This document shows positions 8,176 through 14,024 of a stretch of DNA of 14,024 bases, one piece after another (within the stretch, counting starts at the first letter, position 1; every line of letters starts with the position of its first letter). Position numbers and translations under genes: made by a program. A model generated the notes under the pieces. The model worked only from the letters and a program-made list of their open reading frames with translations. It was not told the DNA's origin and did no database searches. This stretch comes from Symbiodinium natans. Taxonomy: Eukaryota > Sar > Dinophyceae > Suessiales > Symbiodiniaceae. The stretch is taken from positions 1-14,024 of the forward strand of contig CAJNDS010001570.1 of NCBI GenBank assembly GCA_905221605.1. The letters are read 5' to 3'.

Positions 8176-8300
8176 CAAGACAAAATAAATAGAAATTGTA
8201 TGTAGTATCATTCTGAATTTTCAAGATATTTGTCTAAACAGCTGACATACAGAGTTTAAATAAATTATTCCGAAGCGCCTGGGAAACCAAATACTCAATT
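8176..8300 (+). repeat. AT-rich tail after the telomeric array, cassette copy 1
   Basis: Begins 'caagacaaaataaatag' and contains ATAGAAATTGT at 8189-8199, the reverse complement of ACAATTTCTAT at 7850-7860 on the other side of the telomeric array. It is closely similar to 9510-9637, which follows the second short telomeric array. No coding potential. Confidence 0.85.
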
Positions 8301-8409
8301 TACTTAAACCTCTAAGGCCAACTTGGGCTGCACGTCAAACCCACAAATGAAACCCGAAATTCGACCCTCCAACGAGAGGTCCCAAATTAGACCGTATCAA
8401 GCCCTGGAC

Positions 8410-9285
8410 CGCAAACCCCCCCCCCACAAACCCCCCCCAAACCCCCCCAAAAAAAAAAATCCAAACCCCCCGACCAAACCCCCCCCACCCAAACCACCCC
8501 ACCCAAACCACCCCACCCAAACCACCCCACCCAAACCCCCCCCCCAACCCCTCCCACCCAACCCCCCCAAAACCCCCCACCCAAACCCCCCCAAAACCCC
8601 CCCAAAACCCCCCCAAAACCCCCCCCAAACCCCCCCAAACCCCCCCAAACCCCCCCCAAACACCCCCCCAAAAACCCCCAACCCACCCAAAACCCCCCCA
8701 AAACCCCCCCCAAAACCGCCCCAAACCCGCCCCAAAAACCCCCCCAAAACCCCCCCCCCCCCCCCTCAAAAACACCCCTCAAAACCCCCCCCCCAAAAAC
8801 CCCCCAAAACCCCCCAACACCCCAAAACCCCCCCGCCCCAAACCCCCCCAACCCCCCCCCCAACCCCCCCAAACCCCCCCCAAACCCTCCCCAAACCCCC
8901 ACCAAAACCCCCCCCAACCCCCCCAAACCCCCCAAAACCAACCCCCCGCAAAACCCCCCCCAAACCCCCCAAAACCCAAAACCCCCAAACCCCCCCAACC
9001 CTCCCAAAGACCCCCCCCCAAAAAACCCCCCCCAAAACCACCCCCCCAAAACCCCCCCCAAAACACCCCCCAAAACACCCCACCCCCCAAACCCCCCAAA
9101 ACCCCCCCAAAAAAACCCCACCAAACCCCCCAAAACACCCCCCAAAACACCCCCCAAAACCCCCCAAAACCCCCTCAAAACCCCCCCCACCAACCCCGCC
9201 AAACCCCCACCAAAACCCCCCCCCCCCAACACCCAAAACAAACACCCCCAAACCGCCCCAAAAACCCCCCCCCCCCCCCCCCGCC
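8410..9285 (+). repeat. Long C/A-only low-complexity tract (irregular C5-8 A2-5 units)
   Basis: Almost 900 bases composed almost solely of C and A, in irregular runs such as CCCCCCCAAAACCCCCC, with rare G or T. The minus strand is G/T-only and rich in G runs, so it could form G-quadruplexes. Pro/Thr/Lys-rich and Gly-rich open frames across it are by-products of composition, not genes. It lies between the two copies of the telomeric cassette. Confidence 0.92.
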
Positions 9286-9345
9286 CCCCCTCCCTGCCTC
9301 CCTGCCTCCTCCCTCCCTGCCGCCTCCCCCCCCCTCCCCCTCCCG
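9286..9345 (+). repeat. C-rich polypyrimidine tract, cassette copy 2
   Basis: Repeats the CCCTCCCTGCCTCCCTGCCT order seen at 7640-7690, with one T-to-G change in the last CTGCCTCC unit. It grades on its left into the C/A tract. Confidence 0.8.
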
Positions 9346-9378
9346 AAAATGAAAAACATAGTTCCAAAAAAAAAACTC

Positions 9379-9454
9379 GGTCAAAAACTTTCGGTCAAAA
9401 CTTTCGGTCAAAACTTTCGGTCAAAACTTTCGGTCAAAACTTTCGGTCAAAACG
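9379..9454 (+). repeat. 13-bp tandem repeat (TCGGTCAAAACTT), cassette copy 2
   Basis: Six copies; GGTCA begins at 9379, 9393, 9406, 9419, 9432 and 9445. The first unit carries one extra A. It ends in CGTTATTGGGACC and enters telomeric repeats directly. Confidence 0.95.
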
Positions 9455-9463
9455 TTATTGGGA

Positions 9464-9509
9464 CCCTAAACCCTAAACCCTAAACCCTAAACCCTAAACC
9501 CTAAACCCT
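9464..9509 (+). repeat. Short interstitial telomeric array (CCCTAAA), cassette copy 2
   Basis: About 6.5 perfect CCCTAAA units between 'attgggac' and the AT-rich tail. The ACAATTTCTAT motif that precedes the long array at 7850 is missing here. Confidence 0.95.
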
Positions 9510-9637
9510 CAAGACAAAATAAATAGAAATTGTATGTGGTATCATTCTGAATTTTCCAAGTTGTTTGTCTAAACAGCTGACAAACAGATTTTAAGTAAAT
9601 TAATCCAAAGTGGGAGGCCGGGAAAGCCAAATGTTCA
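9510..9637 (+). repeat. AT-rich tail after the telomeric array, cassette copy 2
   Basis: Aligns by eye with 8176-8300, sharing 'caagacaaaataaatag', 'atcattctgaatttt', 'tttgtctaaacagctgaca' and 'gccaaat..tcaa'. Scattered substitutions and short indels show that the duplication is not recent. Confidence 0.85.
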
Positions 9638-9925
9638 ACACCTCCCCGAAATATTTGCGCGACCCCCGCCTCGCGAGAGGTTCGCAAAAAAACACCCACA
9701 AGCCCTGTTTTCGTGTCAGAGTTCAACCTCTCCAGTAACCTTTGCTCACCCAGAAGGCCAAAAAAAAGCCTTCAAAAGAAGGCACCACAAAACAGAAGGC
9801 CCCCCAACAAGACCCCAAAAGGCCCCCAAAGGCTCGCATGCATGGACAGCAGTGACAGCATCATGTGTGAACGACCGCCATTTTCAGGAGAAAGGTAGAC
9901 CGTCCTAGTTTTTGTAGGCGTCGCC
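9638..9925. other. Spacer with purine-rich AAGGCC(C)-type low-complexity runs
   Basis: A unique-looking stretch (9638-9740) followed by 9750-9840, where variants of 'aaggcc(c)ccaaa' recur. Similar low-complexity DNA lies on the other side of the next ORF (10735-11085). No gene seen. It should contain the 5' leader of the ORF at 9926 if that ORF is expressed. Confidence 0.45.
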
Positions 9926-10615
9926 ATGCCAGTCTATTGCGCCGGACTCGAGGATCCGAATGGAGGAGCAGCCAGACCATGCATCTTCGCTCAGGATGGC
10001 ATGGGTGGGCCTGCGCAACCTGGCAAGAAGCGTTGCTCTCTCTGCAGTTTGGAGAGCTTGGGCGGCGCGCTCGCTTCTCGCGTGGGCAAAGGCAACTTGG
10101 TCAGGCAGCTCAAGCATTGGCGCCAACTTGGGTCGCCAACCTACGAGGCGGCATTCACACTTGGGTTGTTATGTGCACTTCCCACTAGCCAGCAATATAG
10201 CTTGCGTGCGAAGGCTGGGGAAGCTGCAAAATTTCTGACGTCAGCGAGCTGGCTACACAAGAAGCGAAAGCGTCTGAGGCATTTCTTGTTCGGCCGGCCA
10301 ATCCCGGCCGCCAGCCCGAGCCTGAGCGCGAGCAGCCGTGAATACTTACAAGCTGCTGCGAGCCCTCCCGGCCAGCGTTGGCGTCTACATCGTGCATACA
10401 TGCTTCGGCGCGAGATGGAGCCTTTCTCCAAGGTGAAGACAAAGTGCAAACGTCGCACATTTTGGCAGGGCAAGCCTGCCATTGTGAGGTTCCATCGCCG
10501 TGGTTGGTGGCGAGCTCGCCGCACCTTGAAGACAATCTACTTGTCAAAGCTGGCCGAAGGACCTCCATTGAACATCAAGGCTTTGAAATGGACAGTGGAG
10601 GAAGGGTTGATTTAA
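9926..10615 (+). CDS. Hypothetical protein with Cys-rich N-terminus and basic C-terminus
   Basis: A 229-residue frame from ATG 9926 to TAA 10615, in ordinary mixed-composition DNA between low-complexity flanks. It is the only candidate gene in the right half. The N-terminal part has C5, C19, C37 and C40 (KRCSLC), spaced like a small metal-binding knuckle, followed by LGGALASRVGKGNLVRQLKH, which could form amphipathic helices. The C-terminal half is strongly basic (HKKRKRLRH, KVKTKCKRR, RFHRRGWWRARR), as in a nucleic-acid-binding or ribosome-associated protein. No signal peptide or membrane span is evident. I have a vague impression of a dinoflagellate-expanded family but cannot name it. Overlapping frames in the other phases look like shadows. 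It may be an intact gene, a retrocopy or a fragment. Confidence 0.5.
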   Translation: MPVYCAGLEDPNGGAARPCIFAQDGMGGPAQPGKKRCSLCSLESLGGALASRVGKGNLVRQLKHWRQLGSPTYEAAFTLGLLCALPTSQQYSLRAKAGEAAKFLTSASWLHKKRKRLRHFLFGRPIPAASPSLSASSREYLQAAASPPGQRWRLHRAYMLRREMEPFSKVKTKCKRRTFWQGKPAIVRFHRRGWWRARRTLKTIYLSKLAEGPPLNIKALKWTVEEGLI

Positions 10616-11190
10616 TGCGGTAGTCGACTACCACAGTCAATCAGCGATTGTCTCACAGTTGAAAGAAGAAAGCTCAGCCAGTAAGAAGACGAAAAGAAGC
10701 GCGTAACGGCATGCATCCGAAATGGCCCCGCAAAGCTCCAAAAATCTTCTCAAGACCCCCAAGGTGTCACCAAAATGCACAAACAAGCCCGAAAAGCTAC
10801 CCCCAAAAAACAAAGGCCGCAAAAGCCTTACCAAGCCCCAAAAAAGGCCACATAAGGCAACAGAAAAAACCCAAAGGTCGCGCAAGGCCAGCAAACCCCG
10901 CAAGGCCCCAAAGGATCCAAAAAGCCCCACTGGCCCACAAGTCCCAAAAGCCCGAAACAAAGTTCAACGCGACCACAAAACCCCAAAAGCCCAAAAGGTC
11001 CCCAAAAAACAAGGCCTCAAAAACAAAAACCTCCACAAAACAAAAGTGCCACAAAGCCCCACAAGGCCCCCGATCCAACCCGAGTTATTTGTGTATGTCA
11101 GGCCTCCCAGGTACCTCCCCCTTCCAGCCCAAGCCCCCAAACACCCAAAGATGATGCATAACAAAAAGTATTTACACTTTGACTTGGAAT
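10616..11190. other. T-poor, Lys/Pro-coding low-complexity flank
   Basis: Most of 10735-11085 is A/C/G-rich with few T's, built of degenerate 'ccccaaaag(g)cc' pieces. Open frames through it (for example 10722-11474) are Lys/Pro-rich, run on into satellite DNA and lack any domain, so they are not called as genes. Related runs occur at 9750-9840 before the preceding ORF. Confidence 0.5.
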
Positions 11191-11200
11191 ATCGGGGGTA

Positions 11201-11219
11201 CCAGGGGGTGTCCCCCTGG
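11201..11219 (+). repeat. Perfect palindromic hairpin at the satellite border
   Basis: CCAGGGGG (11201-11208), a 3-base loop and CCCCCTGG (11212-11219) form a perfect 8-bp stem. It sits about 10 bases left of the first satellite motif and is similar in design to the G/C hairpin inside every satellite unit. Confidence 0.7.
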
Positions 11220-11398
11220 CGCGGTCACCCCGAACCCTATACAATTTCTATAAACCTAGATTGCTGGCGGGGTCCAGGGCGAGGAGTCCTGGCGGGGGGC
11301 TCGGGGGGCAGCGCCCCCCGAAACGGTGGCGTCGATTTGTATTTTCTTGGGGACCCCCTTCCAAAACAAAAAACATACTTCCAAAAAACAAAACTTTC

Positions 11399-11463
11399 GG
11401 TCAAAACTTTCGGTCAAAACTTTCGGTCAAAACTTTCGGTCAAAACGTTTCGGTCAAAACTTA
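11399..11463 (+). repeat. 13-bp repeat block inside satellite copy 1
   Basis: Five copies of the TCGGTCAAAACTT repeat (GGTCA at 11399, 11412, 11425, 11438 and 11452). They replace the 'cggctgtcctctttggagg' block found at this place in most other units and account for the longer first spacing. Confidence 0.9.
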
Positions 11464-13279
11464 TTGGGACCTGAACCCTATACAATTTCTATTAAGGCAG
11501 GTTCCAAAAAAGAACCCAGGTGACCAGAGCAGTGGCCATTTTAAAGGGGTTTTTTTCCGACCCCCGAACCCTATACAATTTCTATAAACCTAGATTGCTG
11601 GCGGGGGTCCAGGGCGAGGAGTCCTGGCGGGGGGCTCGGGGGGCAGCGCCCCCCGAAACGGTGGCGTCAATTTGTATTTTCTTGGGGACCCCCTTCCAAA
11701 ACTAAAAACATAATTCCAAAAAACAAAACTTCTCGGCTGTCCTCTTTGGAGGTTGCCCGGTGAAAAAAACGTTATTGGGACCTGAACCCTATACAATTTC
11801 TATTAAGGCAGGTTCCAAAAAAGAACCCAGGTGACCAGAGCAGTGGCCATTTTAAAGGGGTTTTTTTCCGACCCCCGAACCCTATACAATTTCTATAAAC
11901 CTAGATTGCTGGCGGGGTCCAGGGCGAGGAGTCCTGGCGGGGGGCTCGGGGGGCAGCGCCCCCCGAAACGGTGGCGTCAATTTGTATTTTCTTGGGGGCC
12001 CCCTTCCAAAACTAAAAACATAATTCCAAAAAACAAAACTTCTCGGCTGTCCTCTTTGGAGGTTGCCCGGTGAAAAAAAACGTTATTGGGACCTGAACCC
12101 TATACAATTTCTATTAAGGCAGGTTCCAAAAAAGAACCCAGGTGACCAGAGCAGTGGCCACTTTAAAGGGGTTTTTTTCCGACCCCCGAACCCTATACAA
12201 TTTCTATAAACCTAGATTGCTGGCGGGGTCCAGGGCGAGGAGTCCTGGCGGGGGGCTCGGGGGGCAGCGCCCCCCGAAACGGTGGCGTCAATTTGTATTT
12301 TCTTGGGGACCCCCTTCCAAAACTAAAAACATAATTCCAAAAAACAAAACTTCTCGGCTGTCCTCTTTGGAGGTTGCCCGGTGAAAAAAAACGTTATTGG
12401 GACCTGAACCCTATACAATTTCTATTAAGGCAGGTTCCAAAAAAGAACCCAGGTGACCAGAGCAGTGGCCATTTTAAAGGGGTTTTTTTCCGACCCCCGA
12501 ACCCTATACAATTTCTATAAACCTGGATTGCTGGCGAGGTCCAGGGCGAGGAGTCCTGGCGGGGGGCTCGGGGGGCAGCGCCCCCCGGAAACGGTGGCGT
12601 CAATTTGTATTTTCTTGGGGACCCCCTTCCAAAACTAAAAACATAGTTCCAAAAAACAAAACTTCTCGGCTGTCCTCTTTGGAGGGACGCCCGGTGAAAA
12701 AAAACTTATTGGGACCTGAACCCTATACAATTTCTATTAAGGCAGTTCCAAAAAAAGGTGTCGAGAGCACCCCCTGTTTTAAGAGGGTTTTTTTCCGACC
12801 CCCGAACCCTATACAATTTCTATAAACCTGGATTGCTGGCGGGGTCCAGGGCGAGGAGTCCTGGCGGGGGGCTCGGGGGGCACCCCCGGAAACGGTGGCG
12901 TCAATTTGTATTTTCTTGGGGACCCCCTTCCAAAACTAAAAACATAGTTCCAAAAAACAAAACTTCTCGGCTGTCCTCTTTGGAGGGACGCCCGGTGAAA
13001 AAAAAACTTATTGGGACCTGAACCCTATACAATTTCTATTAAGGCAGGTTCCAAAAAAGAACCCAGGTGACCAGAGCAGTGGCCATTTTAAAGGGGTTTT
13101 TTTCCGACCCCCGAACCCTATACAATTTCTATATACCTGGATTGCTGGCGGGGTCCAGGGCGAGGAGTCCTGGCGGGGGGCTCGGGGGTCAGCGCCCCCC
13201 GGAAACGGTGGCGTCGATTTGTATTTTCTTGGTGACCCCCTTCCAAAACTAAAACATAGTTCCAAAAAACAAAACTTTC

Positions 13280-13316
13280 GGTCAAAACTTTCGGTCAAAA
13301 CTTTCGTTCAAAACTT
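13280..13316 (+). repeat. 13-bp repeat block inside satellite copy 7
   Basis: Three copies of the same 13-mer, the last with GTTCA for GGTCA. They lie in the same position within the unit as the block in copy 1. Confidence 0.9.
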
Positions 13317-14024
13317 ATTGGGACCTGAACCCTATACAATTTCTATTAAGGCAAGTTCCAAAAAAGAAACCCAGGTGACCAGAGCAGTGGCCATTTTAAA
13401 GGGGTCTTTTTCCGACCCCCGAACCCTATACAATTTCTATATACCTGGATTGCTGGCGGGGTCCAGGGCGAGGAGTCCTGGCGGGGGGCTCGGGGGGCAG
13501 CGCCCCCCGAAACGGTGGCGTCAATTTGTATTTTCTTGGGGACCCCCTTCCAAAACTAAAAACATAATTCCAAAAAACAAAACTTCTCGGCTGTCCTCTT
13601 TGGAGGTTGCCCGGTGAAAAAAAACGTTATTGGGACCTGAACCCTATACAATTCCTATTAAGGCAGGTTCCAAAAAAGAACCCAGGTGACCAGAGCAGTG
13701 GCCATTTTAAAGGGGTTTTTTTCCGACCCCCGAACCCTATACAATTTCTATAAACCTAGATTGCTGGCGGGGTCCAGGGCGAGGAGTCCTGGCGGGGGGC
13801 TCGGGGGGCAGCGCCCCCCGAAACGGTGGCGTCAATTTGTATTTTCTTGGGGGCCCCCTTCCAAAACTAAAAACATAATTCCAAAAAACAAAACTTCTCG
13901 GCTGTCCTCTTTGGAGGTTGCCCGGTGAAAAAAAACGTTATTGGGACCTGAACCCTATACAATTTCTATTAAGGCAGGTTCCAAAAAAGAACCCAGGTGA
14001 CCAGAGCAGTGGCCATTTTAAAAG

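Larger units (their letters stand above)
11228..14024 (+). repeat. Tandem satellite, about 311-bp unit, nine cores, continuing beyond the window
   Basis: The core TTGCTGGCG begins at 11261, 11595, 11906, 12217, 12528, 12833, 13142, 13450 and 13761, giving spacings of 334, 311, 311, 311, 305, 309, 308 and 311. Each full unit contains GAACCCTATACAATTTCTAT twice, once followed by AAACC or ATACC and once by TAAGG. It also has several inverted repeats: CCAGG/CCTGG; CGGGGGGC with a 3-base loop and GCCCCCCG; CCTC/GAGG in most units; and GGTTC/GAACC around an A-run. Short ORFs of about 60-130 residues recur once per unit in the same phase but are composition artefacts of the repeat, not genes. The last unit is cut by the window edge. 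Confidence 0.95.

Noticed and set aside
8323-9483. 386-residue Pro/Thr/Lys-rich + strand ORF and long Gly-rich minus strand ORFs over the C/A tract
   Set aside because: A sequence of only C and A cannot form stop codons on the + strand and seldom on the other; the open frames follow from composition, with no domain or conserved motif.
9866-9890. Relic of the dinoflagellate spliced leader (gccatttt strings here and in each satellite unit)
   Set aside because: Only about a dozen bases resemble the leader's GTAGCCATTTT part and the following bases do not match; too weak to call.
10722-11474. 250-residue Lys/Pro-rich ORF
   Set aside because: It starts in low-complexity DNA and runs through the satellite border and 13-mer repeats, so it is not a plausible protein.
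11520-13928. Recurrent 60-130 residue ORFs in the satellite (starting MTRAVAILKG or similar)
   Set aside because: They repeat once per unit with the satellite period, differ by frame-breaking indels, and begin and end at arbitrary points of the repeat.

Overview
The window looks like eukaryotic nuclear DNA, most likely from a dinoflagellate (Symbiodiniaceae-like). The clues are a TTTAGGG-type telomeric repeat (read as CCCTAAA on the + strand), a GC-rich Helitron replicase-helicase whose gene runs off the left edge, and very repeat-rich flanks. Plants, green algae and chromerids also use TTTAGGG, so the assignment is an inference. No RNA gene, CRISPR array or bacterial feature was seen.

Left part (1-6060): a mobile-element region with everything on the + strand. 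A Helitron Rep-helicase reading frame is open from base 1 and runs to 4587. It is interrupted at 313-333 by two in-frame stops, which could be a short intron or damage. In order it carries the N-terminal Helitron segment, an HUH nuclease motif (H131/H133), paired tyrosines (Y293/Y297), a PIF1-type helicase (Walker A 669-676), a C2HC zinc finger, a Lys-Ala repeat tract and, unexpectedly, a C-terminal Josephin-type cysteine protease domain (C1273/H1369/D1384). About 335 bp downstream is a PD-(D/E)XK nuclease gene (4923-5939). Its C-terminal end continues in another frame to 6058, so it appears frameshifted. The two genes probably belong to one element or one nest of elements, but I could not identify Helitron termini.

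Middle part (6060-7626): no convincing gene. It holds decayed tandem repeats, microsatellites and low-complexity DNA.

Right part (7627-14024): DNA of subtelomeric type. A C-rich tract, a 13-bp tandem repeat, about 315 bp of CCCTAAA repeats and an AT-rich tail form one cassette (7627-8300). About 880 bp of almost pure C and A follows (8410-9290), then a second shorter copy of the cassette (9286-9637). One ORF with a Cys-rich N-terminus and a basic C-terminus (9926-10615) is the only candidate gene here. From about 11228 to the right edge lies a satellite of roughly 311 bp (nine cores, still running at 14024). Each unit contains short hairpins and shares motifs with the telomeric cassette. The telomeric repeats are therefore interstitial and structurally related to the neighbouring satellite.
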